Positions 1 to 8,287 of a stretch of 43,293 nt of DNA are shown one piece after another; position 1 is the stretch's first letter, and every line of letters begins with the position of its first letter. Source of the DNA: Beijerinckiaceae bacterium (GTDB lineage: Bacteria; Pseudomonadota; Alphaproteobacteria; Rhizobiales; Beijerinckiaceae); assembly GCA_019745195.1 (NCBI GenBank), contig JAIETL010000070.1, positions 1 through 43,293 on the forward strand, in the 5' to 3' direction. The translations under genes were made by a program, and so were the position numbers. A model generated the notes under the pieces. It was not told the DNA's origin. It made no database searches and worked only from the letters and a program-made list of their open reading frames with translations.

Positions 1-768
1 ACCACGATCCGCCACCCGCGCGAACTGCGCGCCATCCCCAACAACGCCATCCTCCAGCAGCTCGGCTGGCTCGCCAACAGCATCCACGGCATCGGCCAGG
101 CCGCCGCCCGCGCGCCCGATCTCTACCGCCAGATGCGCGAGCGCTCGGACCGCTTCTCGCGCGCCATCCGGCTGGCCGAGCGCGCCATGGCCCACAGCGA
201 TCTCGACGTGCTGCGCGCCTATCTCGACACGCTCGATCCCGGAAGCTGGTTCGACCGGGCGCGGCGGACCCAGCGCGAAGGCAGGCGCGACGAACTCACC
301 GCCGTCGCCGAGGCGCTGGCGCGGCTCGATCTCGCGCCAGCTCTGCGAAAATTGTTCTGGCGGCTCTCATCGGACCGGCTGAAGCTCAACACGGTGACGG
401 CCGAGACGCCGCGCATGCCGGTTTCGCTCGTCGCCTTGCACGCGCTGCGGCTGGCGGCGATGCACCGTATCTGGTTTCTCGCCACGCATATCCCGGATTT
501 CCGGCCCCATGCCGGCGTGACGCGCGAGGGGCTGATCGAGCGCATCCTGCGGCTCGACATCCCGGCCTCGCTGGCGCTGCTCGGAGAAATCTTCCCGCTC
601 GCGCCTGACCCGACGGCGGGGCTCGATTTCGGCGAGCCGCCCGGCCCGCGCGAGGGCGCGGCCTATGAGGGCCTGCACCGCGAGGTGTTCTCGCCGATGC
701 GGGAGAATTTCGCGCTGCTGCGCGAGATTTCCGGCGCGATCCAGCACGAGATCGGGGCTTTTGGCTAA
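1..768 (+). CDS. Probable phosphoenolpyruvate carboxylase, C-terminal part (5' end outside window)
   Basis: The reading frame is open from base 1 to the TGA at 766-768, so only the last 255 residues are visible. The first residues contain a RELRAIP block that resembles the LRAIPW segment near the C-terminal active site of PEP carboxylase. The remainder (HRIWLLA-like helices, ending in EIGAFG) matches my recollection of the divergent PEP carboxylases of Methylobacterium-type organisms, not the classical form ending in NTG. The enzyme would make oxaloacetate from PEP and bicarbonate in the cytosol. The family assignment is from memory of motifs and is moderately sure; the catalytic histidine and arginine regions lie upstream of the window. 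Confidence 0.55.
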   Translation, partial: TTIRHPRELRAIPNNAILQQLGWLANSIHGIGQAAARAPDLYRQMRERSDRFSRAIRLAERAMAHSDLDVLRAYLDTLDPGSWFDRARRTQREGRRDELTAVAEALARLDLAPALRKLFWRLSSDRLKLNTVTAETPRMPVSLVALHALRLAAMHRIWFLATHIPDFRPHAGVTREGLIERILRLDIPASLALLGEIFPLAPDPTAGLDFGEPPGPREGAAYEGLHREVFSPMRENFALLREISGAIQHEIGAFG

Positions 769-785
769 GGTTTGATGATTTCGCT

Positions 786-915
786 CGGAAACACCGCGTC
801 ATCCTGGACAAGCCGCGCAGCGGCGCAGCTCCGGGATCCATCATAAAGCTCTGTCTGCGCTCCAGGATGGATACCGGGACGAGCTTCGCTCGCCCAGGAT
901 GACGATGTGTTTCCG
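786..915. repeat. Dispersed intergenic palindromic element, copy A
   Basis: A roughly 130-bp element with terminal inverted repeats: CGGAAACAC-N3-GTCATCCTGG at the left and CCAGGATGAC-N3-GTGTTTCCG at the right, both arms perfect. Its interior carries the GGGATCCAT motif shared with the copies at 18050-18173 and 33301-33430. It lies between two plus-strand genes and contains no gene. It matches the general look of dispersed palindromes common in Hyphomicrobiales intergenic DNA. Confidence 0.85.
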
Positions 916-1018
916 AATGAAATCATCTAGCGTCGGTTCTGCGCTGGTTTCATTGCATCGGGCCGCGCAGCGCTTAGGTTGGAACCAGAGGAAACGCCAA
1001 CCGGAGCCCGAGCCAAAC

Positions 1019-2599
1019 ATGGCCGACGCCGAGACCGATCTGCCCGTCTTCGACCCCACTGCGGCGCGCATCAGCCTGTTTCGCGCCCTGCTCGAGGCCT
1101 CCGCCCGCCACGGCAAGAGCCGGATCGCGCTTGAGGACCCCGAGCGCAAGCCGCTGAGCTACGGAAACCTCGTGCTCGGCGCGCTGGTGCTCGGCCGCAA
1201 GCTCGCCGGACTGACGCAGCAAGGCGAGCGCGTCGGGCTTTTCTTGCCCAATGTGCAGGGGCTGGCGGTGACGCTGTTCGCGCTTAGCGCCTTCGGGCGC
1301 ATCCCGGCGATGCTGAACTTCACCGCCGGCGTGAAGAATTTGAAGGCGGCCTGTGACCTCGCCGAACTCAAGACGATCGTCACCTCGCGCCGCTTCGCCG
1401 ACCAGGCCAAGCTCGACGACGAACTCGCCGCAATGGGGGAGGGACGGCGCATCGTCTATCTCGAGGATGTCCGCAAGGAGATCACCAGCCTCGACAAGGT
1501 TTTCGGCGTGATGCAGAGCCTCGCAGCCGGTGTGGCGCACAAGCCTTATGAGGCCAAGCCGGACGATGCGGCGGTGGTGCTTTTCACCTCCGGCACCGAG
1601 GGCAAACCCAAGGGCGTGGTGCTCTCCCACGCCAATCTCGTCTCGAACGCCCGCCAGATTTTTACGCTCGCCGCCGGCTTCCTCTCCGAGCGCGACGTGG
1701 TGATGAACCCGCTGCCGGCCTTCCATTCCTTCGGGCTGACGGCGGCGCTGCTGATGCCGCTTTTCCACGGCATGAAGGTCGTGCTCTATCCGAGCCCGCT
1801 GCACTACAAGCAGGTGCCGAAACTGATCGGCGAGACCGGCTGCACTTTCCTGTTCGCGACCGACACCTTCCTGCAGGGCTATGCCCGGGCCGCCGAGCCC
1901 GACGATCTGAAGAGCGTGCGCTTCGTCGTCGCCGGGGCCGAGCGGGTGAAGCCCGACACGCGAAGAATGTGGGAGCCTTATGGCACCACGATCCTCGAAG
2001 GCTATGGCTGCACCGAATGCTCGCCCGTTCTGGCCTGCAACACGCCGGTGGCGACGCGCGAGGGCAGCGTCGGGCGGCTTCTTCCCGGCATCGAGGCGCG
2101 GCTGGAGCCGGTCGAGGGCATCACCGAGGGCGGCAAGCTCTGCGTGCGCGGACCCAACGTCATGGCCGGCTATCTCAGTGCGGACGAGCCCGGCAAGCTG
2201 ATCCCACCCGAAGGCGGCTGGCACGATACCGGCGACATCGTCGCGATCGACGACGGCTTCATTGTCATCAAGGGCCGCGCCAAGCGCTTCGCCAAGCTCG
2301 GCGGCGAGATGGTCTCGCTGGCCGCGGTCGAATCCATGGTCGCCGGCCTTTGGCCGGGCCACAACCACGTCGTGGTCTCGCTGCCCGACCCGCGCAAGGG
2401 TGAGCAGCTCGTGCTCGTCAGCGAGAACCCCAACGCCGACCGCGCCGCCCTGCAGGCCGTGGCCAAGGAGCAGGGTTTTCCGGAGCTGTGGGTGCCGCGC
2501 GCCATCCTCGTAACGGCCGCGATCCCGGTGCTCGGCAACGGCAAGATCGACTATGGCGCAACGCGAGAACTCGCGGCCTCGCGCCGTTCGCTGCTGTGA
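1019..2599 (+). CDS. AMP-dependent acyl-ACP/acyl-CoA synthetase (Aas C-terminal-like)
   Basis: A 526-residue adenylate-forming enzyme. The P-loop signature FTSGTEGKPKG lies at about residues 189-199. The N-terminal half (ERVGLFLPN, IPAMLNFTAGVK, TIVTSRRF) follows the acyl-ACP synthetase half of E. coli Aas closely, but the acyltransferase half is absent, so this is a free-standing ligase. It would activate fatty acids with ATP for acylation of ACP or CoA, probably on the inner face of the membrane. I chose the ATG at 1019 because an upstream in-frame ATG at 899 lies inside the dispersed repeat and adds residues with no family match. GGAG about 12 bases upstream could serve as ribosome site. 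Confidence 0.85.
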   Translation: MADAETDLPVFDPTAARISLFRALLEASARHGKSRIALEDPERKPLSYGNLVLGALVLGRKLAGLTQQGERVGLFLPNVQGLAVTLFALSAFGRIPAMLNFTAGVKNLKAACDLAELKTIVTSRRFADQAKLDDELAAMGEGRRIVYLEDVRKEITSLDKVFGVMQSLAAGVAHKPYEAKPDDAAVVLFTSGTEGKPKGVVLSHANLVSNARQIFTLAAGFLSERDVVMNPLPAFHSFGLTAALLMPLFHGMKVVLYPSPLHYKQVPKLIGETGCTFLFATDTFLQGYARAAEPDDLKSVRFVVAGAERVKPDTRRMWEPYGTTILEGYGCTECSPVLACNTPVATREGSVGRLLPGIEARLEPVEGITEGGKLCVRGPNVMAGYLSADEPGKLIPPEGGWHDTGDIVAIDDGFIVIKGRAKRFAKLGGEMVSLAAVESMVAGLWPGHNHVVVSLPDPRKGEQLVLVSENPNADRAALQAVAKEQGFPELWVPRAILVTAAIPVLGNGKIDYGATRELAASRRSLL

Positions 2600-2628
2600 C
2601 GCCATAATCGTCGGTAAGGTTGCGCGCC

Positions 2629-3285
2629 ATGATCACGCTCCCTGCCTCATCGCTCGTCGCGGCCCTGCGCATCGCGACGCTCGCGCCCGTCCTCTCACTG
2701 GCCGCCCCGGCCGATCTCGCCGCGCAAGGCGCAGGCGCTGTCTACGAGCGCCGCGACGAATGCATCGAGGCCGGCCTGCTCACGGCGGCGCAATGCGAGT
2801 TCGCCTATCGCAACGCCAGGGCCGAATACGAACAGAAGGCGCCGCGCTATGCCAGCCGGGCGCTGTGCGAGCGCAGCCACAAGCGCTGCGGCGCGCAGAT
2901 CGTCGCGACCGGCGGGTGGGATTCGCTCGGCAAGGGCGGGGCGGCGACCTATGTGCCGCGCTTCACCGGCGTCCGCATCACCGGCGAGGGGGCCGCGCGG
3001 CGCGCGCTGCCGGCGGTCGATGGGGCGGGGCGCATCGCCTTCGCAGGCCGGCCGGTCAGCGAACTGCAGGACAAGGTGGCGGGACGGCAGGCCGTGATCG
3101 GGCTGGCCGCCGCGCGCGGCCGTGGCCAGGATCCGCAATCGAGCGGCCCCTATATCCGCCGCGGCGACCGCGACGACACCGTGCGCGTGCCGATGGAGCA
3201 GAAGAGGATCGGCGCGGACGCCGCGCCGGGCCTCTATGTCGATCCCGACGGGGTGGAATGGTACAAGCCGGCGCGGCGGCGCTGA
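2629..3285 (+). CDS. DUF1190 family secreted protein
   Basis: A 218-residue protein with a hydrophobic N-terminal export signal (residues about 5-30). The following region has the DUF1190 (YgiB-like) pattern: Y-x-x-R-D-E-C, a second Cys about 14 residues on, then KAPRYASRALCE and a fourth Cys. The Cys spacing suggests disulfides in the periplasm or at the outer membrane. Function of the family is unknown. The ATG at 2629 is preceded by GGTAAGG at 2613-2619, a good spacing; a TTG at 2620 would give a nearly identical product. It starts 29 bases after the synthetase stop and may be co-transcribed with it. Confidence 0.75.
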   Translation: MITLPASSLVAALRIATLAPVLSLAAPADLAAQGAGAVYERRDECIEAGLLTAAQCEFAYRNARAEYEQKAPRYASRALCERSHKRCGAQIVATGGWDSLGKGGAATYVPRFTGVRITGEGAARRALPAVDGAGRIAFAGRPVSELQDKVAGRQAVIGLAAARGRGQDPQSSGPYIRRGDRDDTVRVPMEQKRIGADAAPGLYVDPDGVEWYKPARRR

Positions 3286-3346
3286 GGGTCTTTCAGGAGC
3301 CGCAGCGCTTGCACGCGGAGCTTGCGCCCGCTACCGCTTCAGACAG

Positions 3347-3434
3347 GCGGACGTGGCGAAACTGGTAGACGCAAGAGACTTAAAATCTCTCGGCCCGAAA
3401 GGCTGTGCGGGTTCGATCCCCGCCGTCCGCACCA
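3347..3434 (+). tRNA. tRNA-Leu, anticodon TAA
   Basis: The acceptor arm GCGGACG (3347-3353) pairs with CGTCCGC (3424-3430), followed by discriminator A and an encoded CCA (3432-3434). The anticodon stem AGAGA/TCTCT encloses the loop CTTAAAA, giving anticodon TAA at 3381-3383. The T arm has GGGTTCGATCCCC. The long variable arm (CGGCCCGAAAGGCTGTG) marks a class II tRNA, consistent with leucine. A lower-G+C segment begins immediately downstream, so its 3' end may have been an integration target. Confidence 0.96.
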
Positions 3435-3457
3435 AACTCAGATTCTCCCGGCGAAGT

Positions 3458-4144
3458 TTAGAATTGCTTGCGGAAAAAATTAGCCTGATCCTGAGCTATC
3501 TGATCTCTATTCGCAGTCCAGCCGAAGTGATCGAATAACTCCAATATAAGCGGCAGTGAGACGCTATTCGAAGCGCCCGCCAAGTCACTACTGGTCAGGT
3601 CACGACTTAGATTGATCGTTTCGGCTTGGGTTTCCTTCTTGTTAAAAAAGCTCATGCGGTTGAATTCGCTAACCCACAGACGGCGGCCCGACGCTCTTTC
3701 CAAAGAGATGTGGATCTTAGCGCCGTGCTCGTACAATCCTCCCCGTGCAAGGCGAAACAAGAACTCAGCCATCTCGGTGAGAGAGTAGACGGTTCCGGTC
3801 ACGTTCAAGACCTTGCCCTCCGGCATGCGGTCGTCTTCGCGCATGTTCTCTCGCAATGAGAGGTAATGCAGGAACTGTGAGCTTTTATACATCCGCCAGA
3901 ACTCCGTGTGACGGTTCCAGTCGCACCAATTCGCCACGAACTCGCCGTACAGACCGCTGCCACCATGGTCATCGGTCCGAGTGCTGACGTGGGGATAATC
4001 CCAACCACGCAAGGAAACGCTGGCCTTCTCTACGACCTGCGCACAGCGCTGCAGCGACAATTTCTCCGCCACCGGCACAGCGGGCCGAATGTTGACACGC
4101 CAGTGGGTGTCGGCCTGAATTTTTTCGAGAAGTCCTTCTTTCAT
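3458..4144 (-). CDS. Uncharacterised partner of the AlbA_2 protein in a low-G+C module
   Basis: A 228-residue cytoplasmic-looking protein with no signal peptide or membrane segment. I do not recognise a named domain. Visible features are an SLRGWDYPH block near residue 45, many Trp and Tyr residues in the first 100, and a C-terminal FGWTANRDQIAQDQANFF block. Its ATG at 4144 overlaps the TGA of the upstream gene by one base (TGATG), so the two are translationally coupled; a GTG at 4147 is the alternative start. Base composition is about half G+C, clearly below the flanks. The coupling suggests the two proteins act together. Function unknown; a defence or stress role is only an inference. Confidence 0.75.
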   Translation of the reverse strand: MKEGLLEKIQADTHWRVNIRPAVPVAEKLSLQRCAQVVEKASVSLRGWDYPHVSTRTDDHGGSGLYGEFVANWCDWNRHTEFWRMYKSSQFLHYLSLRENMREDDRMPEGKVLNVTGTVYSLTEMAEFLFRLARGGLYEHGAKIHISLERASGRRLWVSEFNRMSFFNKKETQAETINLSRDLTSSDLAGASNSVSLPLILELFDHFGWTANRDQIAQDQANFFRKQF

Positions 4145-4710
4145 CACAGTCCACCCAGTTCCTCATCAAGTTCAGCCTCGTGAGGTTGCTCAACTTGGAA
4201 CCCAAGACGGCGATAACGCTGCATGCGGTTCACCACCGCTAGATCGAGTATTTCGGCCATGTCGAGCGCATTCGAAATGGGCGCACTCTGCGCGCGCCCC
4301 CGCATAGGTCGATAGTAGATTCGCCCCTCGTTTACCTCGTGGCCATCCCTAGCGCAGATGACAGGCATGTCATCAAATTGGCGTACGTCGATCACGACGT
4401 AGTCCAGCCCGTTGGAATCTGTTGCGCAATCTACGCTGAAGCGGATGTAGGGGTGCGCGAAGGGTCTGACCTGGTCACGCATTAAGTCGATGTTGAACGA
4501 GTCAATCTGCCCCTGCGACACGCCCTGTCTGGTCATGTCGTCCGCTACGCCGATTATGATGCGCCCACCGTCTTGAACGTTGGCCATTGCGAGCATGTCT
4601 TTGATGAGGCCACGCGCTTCCCAAGCCATCGCCGCCTTGAACTCCAGTTTGGGAGTTTCCTCGGCACCTAAAAGCAGCGCTTCCAACTCGTCAGTCCGCA
4701 CCGAGTTCAT
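4144..4710 (-). CDS. AlbA_2 / Schlafen-type putative nucleic-acid-binding protein
   Basis: A 188-residue protein. Residues about 15-140 fit the AlbA_2 (Schlafen AlbA-2) domain: ETPKLEFKAA at the start of the fold, then a helix ending MANVQDGGRIIIGVADD. The usual C-terminal extensions (HATPase_c_4 or winged helix) are absent, so it is a minimal form. AlbA_2 proteins bind or cut nucleic acids in some families and recur in mobile islands and antiphage loci. It is the first gene of a two-gene minus-strand unit in low-G+C DNA beside tRNA-Leu. Its promoter would lie in 4711-4873, where I see no gene. Domain call fairly sure, role unknown. Confidence 0.75.
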   Translation of the reverse strand: MNSVRTDELEALLLGAEETPKLEFKAAMAWEARGLIKDMLAMANVQDGGRIIIGVADDMTRQGVSQGQIDSFNIDLMRDQVRPFAHPYIRFSVDCATDSNGLDYVVIDVRQFDDMPVICARDGHEVNEGRIYYRPMRGRAQSAPISNALDMAEILDLAVVNRMQRYRRLGFQVEQPHEAELDEELGGL

Positions 4711-4873
4711 CCTCGTCAGTGGCCGTCAGTTACTGGTCAACGTCAGCCGAACTCGCGTGTGTCCTTGGCCCGCCCGATTCAGCCTACCATTGGATTTTGG
4801 GAGGGGGAACGGTCGGTTCGCTCCGTCAGATCGATGGCCAGCCTATTCGATTGAAAGCCGAAGCGTTCGATCG

Positions 4874-5548
4874 TCAATTCCCGTCCAATTTCCTGAGTAC
4901 CACGCTCAGATTATTCGCCGGCATCTCGATCACCTGCGCCTCTCCGAAGCCCGCCCCCTTCGCCAGCGCCTCGACCGCATCCAACCCCCGCAGCCCCCAT
5001 TCCGCATTCCGCTCGCGCAGGCTTTCGTCGAAGGCCGCGTTGCCCGGTTCGAGGTCGCGGCCCGGCCGGCGGAAGGGACCATAAAGATAGAGCGGGCCGC
5101 CCACGCGCAGGATGCGGCCGGCATTGCGGAACAGGCCCTCCGTCGCCGCCCAGGGCGCGATGTGGATCATGTTGATGCACAGGATGGCGTCGGCCCGGTC
5201 GACCGGCCAGTTGTCGGCCGTCGCATCGATCCGCAGCGGCGGCAGGACGTTCCGCAAGTCCTGATCCCGTGTCCACGCCGCGATGCTGGCCAGCGCCTCC
5301 GCGCTCGGGTCGCTCGGCTGGAACGTCAGTCCGGGCAGGGCGGCGGCGACATGGACGATGTGCTCGCCCGAGCCGCTGGCCACCTCCAGAACGAAGCCGC
5401 GCGCCGGCAGGATGTCTCGCAACACAGCCAGGATCGCGTCGCGGTTGCGCAATGTCGCCGGCGCGAACAGGCGCGCTTGCCCCGGCTGTTTCCATTCGTC
5501 GCCCGCCGTCCAGGGCTGCGGTCCGGTCGTGGATTTGCTTTGCGACAT
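4874..5548 (-). CDS. DUF938 family SAM-dependent methyltransferase
   Basis: A 224-residue protein with the DUF938 pattern: an N-terminal RLFAPATLRNRDAIL block, then the SAM-binding motif LEVASGSGEHIVH (about residues 53-65), the acidic DPSAEAL strand and CINMIHIAPW. It would be a cytosolic methyltransferase of unknown substrate. The ATG at 5548 was chosen because AGGAG lies about 12 bases upstream on this strand and the product then begins like the family. It is convergent with no neighbour and divergent from the CNNM/CBS gene, with about 125 bases between them that could hold both promoters. Confidence 0.85.
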   Translation of the reverse strand: MSQSKSTTGPQPWTAGDEWKQPGQARLFAPATLRNRDAILAVLRDILPARGFVLEVASGSGEHIVHVAAALPGLTFQPSDPSAEALASIAAWTRDQDLRNVLPPLRIDATADNWPVDRADAILCINMIHIAPWAATEGLFRNAGRILRVGGPLYLYGPFRRPGRDLEPGNAAFDESLRERNAEWGLRGLDAVEALAKGAGFGEAQVIEMPANNLSVVLRKLDGN

Positions 5549-5673
5549 GACGCTGCTTGCTCTCCTGCGAACGAATCTTTGCGATGTCCCATCGCCTCGC
5601 TGCGATCTTACGCTATAAGCGAACTGGAAGCGGGCCGCTGGCGAGTGCGGCTTCCGCATGATGCAGGCCAGTT

Positions 5674-6951
5674 TTGTTAACCGAGATCCTGATTGTCGTG
5701 GCCCTGACCGTGATCAACGGTCTGCTCGCCATGTCCGAGCTTGCCGTCGTTTCGTCGCGACCCGCCAGGCTCAGGGTTCTCGGAGACCAGGGCAACAAGG
5801 GCGCGCTGACCGCGCTGCGCCTCGCCGAGGATCCCGGCCGCTTTCTCTCCACCGTGCAGATCGGCATCACGCTCGTCGGCGTGCTGTCGGGCGCCTTTTC
5901 GGGCGCGACGCTGGGCGCGCGCCTGTCGGACTGGCTGTCCGACCAGGGCCTGTCGCAGGCGATGTCGGACGGTTTTGGCGTCGGCGTCGTCGTGGTGGCG
6001 ATCACCTATCTCTCGCTGATCATCGGCGAACTCGTGCCCAAGCAGATCGCGCTGCGCGACCCCGAGAAGGTCGCCGCGCGCGTCGCGCCCGCCATGGCGC
6101 TGATCGCCACCGTCGGCGCGCCGCTGGTCTTCCTGCTCAGCATATCCGGCAAGGCGGTGCTGGCGCTGCTCGGCCAGAAGGGCGAGCCGGAGGAGACGGT
6201 GACCGAGGAGGAGGTCCGCACCATCATCGCGGAAGCCGAGACCGCCGGCGTGCTGGAGCGCGACGAGCGCGAGATGATCTCGGGCGTGATGCGGCTGGCC
6301 GACCGCTCGGCAAGGGCCCTGATGACGCCGCGCCGCGAGGTCGAGGTGATCGACCTGACCGATACGGCCGACGAAATCCGCGCGCAGCTTCGCGAGACGC
6401 GGCGCTCGCGCCTGCCGGTGCAGGATGGCGAACCGGATTCGATCATCGGCGTCTGCGTCGTCAAGGACATGATCGACCGTCTCTCCGACGGCGAAACCCA
6501 TGATCTGCGCGACCTGGTGGACGAGGCCCCGGTGGTGATGGACACGGCCAATGCGCTGCGCATCCTGCGCGATATCCGCGCCTCGAAGGTCCATATGGCG
6601 CTGGTCTTCGACGAGTACGGCCATTTCGAGGGCATCATCACGCCCGGCGACGTGCTCGAGGCGATCATCGGCGCCTTCCAGGAGGAGGAGGAGAGCGAGC
6701 CGCCGATCGTGACGCGCGCCGACGGCTCCTGGCTCGTCGCCGGCTGGATGCAGGTCGACGAGTTCTCGCACGAACTCGGCGTCCATATCCCCAAGGACGC
6801 CGACTACCAGACGGTGGCGGGCTTCGTGCTCGCCGAGATGAACCGCCTGCCCAATGTCGGCGAGTTCTTCGAGAAGGGTCATTGGCGCTTCGAGGTCGTC
6901 GATCTCGACGGACGGCGCATCGACAAGCTGCTGGTCAGCCGGATCGACTGA
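5674..6951 (+). CDS. CNNM/CBS/CorC_HlyC-type membrane protein (hemolysin family)
   Basis: 425 residues in the usual order: a CNNM transmembrane domain (about 1-190, with hydrophobic segments near 3-25, 55-77, 95-120 and 130-155), two CBS motifs (about 210-330, starting near ALMTPRREV), and a CorC_HlyC C-terminal domain (about 340-420). Proteins of this layout sit in the inner membrane and are linked to magnesium or cobalt efflux; the hemolysin name is historical. The start is a TTG at 5674 because an in-frame stop lies at 5659-5661 and no ATG or GTG fits between. The acidic QEEEESE linker follows the second CBS motif. Confidence 0.88.
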   Translation: MLTEILIVVALTVINGLLAMSELAVVSSRPARLRVLGDQGNKGALTALRLAEDPGRFLSTVQIGITLVGVLSGAFSGATLGARLSDWLSDQGLSQAMSDGFGVGVVVVAITYLSLIIGELVPKQIALRDPEKVAARVAPAMALIATVGAPLVFLLSISGKAVLALLGQKGEPEETVTEEEVRTIIAEAETAGVLERDEREMISGVMRLADRSARALMTPRREVEVIDLTDTADEIRAQLRETRRSRLPVQDGEPDSIIGVCVVKDMIDRLSDGETHDLRDLVDEAPVVMDTANALRILRDIRASKVHMALVFDEYGHFEGIITPGDVLEAIIGAFQEEEESEPPIVTRADGSWLVAGWMQVDEFSHELGVHIPKDADYQTVAGFVLAEMNRLPNVGEFFEKGHWRFEVVDLDGRRIDKLLVSRID

Positions 6952-6995
6952 GCAGGCCGTGGAGACAGGCGAAGCCTGGTCATTCCGGCTTGCCA

Positions 6996-7014
6996 TATCC
7001 CCTCCAGGGGGATA
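6996..7014. promoter_or_regulatory. Putative operator of the CsoR/RcnR-family regulator
   Basis: TATCCCC-N4-GGGGATA with one additional G: a near-perfect inverted repeat with G/C tracts flanked by A/T, ending 9 bases before the regulator's ATG. CsoR/RcnR family operators typically have such G/C tracts bounded by AT-rich inverted repeats. Its position over the ribosome-binding region fits autorepression of the regulator-exporter operon. Confidence 0.6.
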
Positions 7015-7023
7015 GGTTTCAAT

Positions 7024-7302
7024 ATGGATCATCCCGATCGCCATGAGAGCCACCCCGCCATCGCCAAGCGCTTGAAGCGCGCCGAGGGGCACCTGCGCAG
7101 CGTCGTCGCGATGATCGAAGCAGGTAAGCCTTGCGTCGAGATCGCGCAGCAACTGCACGCCGTCGAGAAGGCGGTGGGGCAAGCCAAGAAGACGCTGATC
7201 CAGGACCATCTCGACCATTGTCTCGATGCGGCGGTCGGCGGGCTGTCGCGGGCGCAACGCCAGCCGATCGACGATTTCAAGGCGATCACCAAGTTCCTCT
7301 GA
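7024..7302 (+). CDS. Metal-sensing repressor, CsoR/RcnR/FrmR family (DUF156)
   Basis: A 92-residue all-helical repressor. Ligand positions visible are Cys37, His62 and Cys66, spaced like the Cys-His-Cys set of CsoR and of the nickel sensor InrS, with His3 near the N-terminus as in RcnR. It is followed after 9 bases by a Ni/Co exporter, so nickel or cobalt is the likely inducer, not copper. The family binds DNA without metal and releases it when metal binds; the inverted repeat at 6996-7014 is the probable operator. Which metal is sensed cannot be read from sequence alone. Confidence 0.88.
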   Translation: MDHPDRHESHPAIAKRLKRAEGHLRSVVAMIEAGKPCVEIAQQLHAVEKAVGQAKKTLIQDHLDHCLDAAVGGLSRAQRQPIDDFKAITKFL

Positions 7303-7311
7303 GGTCTCGCG

Positions 7312-8163
7312 ATGCCCTCCTTTTCCGAACTGCTTGGCCAGGGCGCGGCCAACGCCTGGCTGTTCGTGCCGAGCGCGATCCTGCTCGGCGCGCTGCATGG
7401 GCTCGAGCCGGGCCACTCCAAGACGATGATGGCGGCCTTCATCGTGGCGGTGCGCGGCACGGTGCGTCAGGCCGTGCTGCTCGGGCTCGCCGCGACGCTT
7501 TCCCATACGCTGGTGGTCTGGGCGGTTGCGATCGGCGGCATGTGGCTCTGGCGCGGCGTCGCGCCTGAGGGCGTCGAGCCTTGGCTGCAACTGGTCTCCG
7601 GCGCGATCATCGTTGCCATGGCGGGCTGGATGCTCTGGCGCGCGCGCCGCGAATCCGCGCCGCGCCACGACCGCGATCAGCGGCATCACCGCCATGATCA
7701 TGGCCACCACCATCACGACCACGGCCACGCACATTCCCATGGCCACGACCATGCCGGGCATGGCCATGACGCAGAGACGATGGATGCCCATCAGCGCGCC
7801 CATGCCCGCGAAATCGAGCGCCGCTTTTCGGGCGGCTCCGCGACGACGGGTCAGATTCTCGTCTTCGGTCTGACCGGGGGGTTGATCCCCTGTCCAGCCG
7901 CGATCACGGTGCTGCTGCTGTGCCTGCAGGTCAGGGAGTTCAGCCTCGGTTTCGCACTGGTGCTGTGTTTTTCCATCGGTCTCGCCATTACGCTGGTCGC
8001 GGTCGGCGCGGTCGCGGCGCTCGGTGTCCGCCATGCGGCCGGACGGCTGCCCTGGCTGTCTGCGGCTGTGGCGCGCGCGCCCTACATCTCGGGCCTGCTG
8101 ATCACGGCGGTCGGCCTCTACATGATCGCGCATGGCTGGGCCGGGCTTGTCCGGCAGGTCTGA
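7312..8163 (+). CDS. Nickel/cobalt efflux transporter, RcnA/NicO family
   Basis: 283 residues. The first membrane segment carries GALHGLEPGHSK, the NicO signature; the second half has GLTGGLIPCPAA, also typical of RcnA. Between them (about residues 120-165) is a cytosolic His-rich stretch of repeated His/Asp/Gly that probably gathers metal. About six hydrophobic segments. It exports Ni(II) and/or Co(II) across the inner membrane. The start ATG follows a GAGG that overlaps the stop of the regulator, so the two form an operon. E. coli RcnA is of similar length. Confidence 0.9.
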   Translation: MPSFSELLGQGAANAWLFVPSAILLGALHGLEPGHSKTMMAAFIVAVRGTVRQAVLLGLAATLSHTLVVWAVAIGGMWLWRGVAPEGVEPWLQLVSGAIIVAMAGWMLWRARRESAPRHDRDQRHHRHDHGHHHHDHGHAHSHGHDHAGHGHDAETMDAHQRAHAREIERRFSGGSATTGQILVFGLTGGLIPCPAAITVLLLCLQVREFSLGFALVLCFSIGLAITLVAVGAVAALGVRHAAGRLPWLSAAVARAPYISGLLITAVGLYMIAHGWAGLVRQV

Positions 8164-8172
8164 ACGAGGGCA

Positions 8173-8203
8173 TTGACGCCGCGCCAGCCGTCGTGATTTA
8201 AGC
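8173..8203 (+). promoter_or_regulatory. Putative sigma-70-type promoter of the chromate operon
   Basis: TTGACG (8173-8178) is five of six to the -35 consensus. With an 18-base spacer the -10 would be TTTAAG (8197-8202), four of six. It lies about 85 bases before the ChrB-fusion start, in the only gap between the exporter and that gene. Confidence 0.35.
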
Positions 8204-8287
8204 GCCGCAAGGGGTTCATTCGCGACGACCCCGTGAGGCCTCGGCCCAAGGCTCGCGTCCAGTTTCCTCGTTTCAGGATGGACGCCC

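Noticed and set aside
899..1018. N-terminal extension of the acyl-ACP synthetase
   Set aside because: It begins inside the dispersed repeat and has no family similarity; ATG 1019 is better.
974..2605. A 543-codon open frame on the minus strand
   Set aside because: It is the antisense shadow of the acyl-ACP synthetase gene.
4711..4873. Direct repeat of the tRNA-Leu 3' end as an attachment site
   Set aside because: Only a weak GGTTCGCTCC resemblance was found; not enough to call an att site.
7677..7770. Short His/Asp/Gly codon repeats as a DNA repeat array
   Set aside because: They are the His-rich metal loop of the exporter, explained by protein function.
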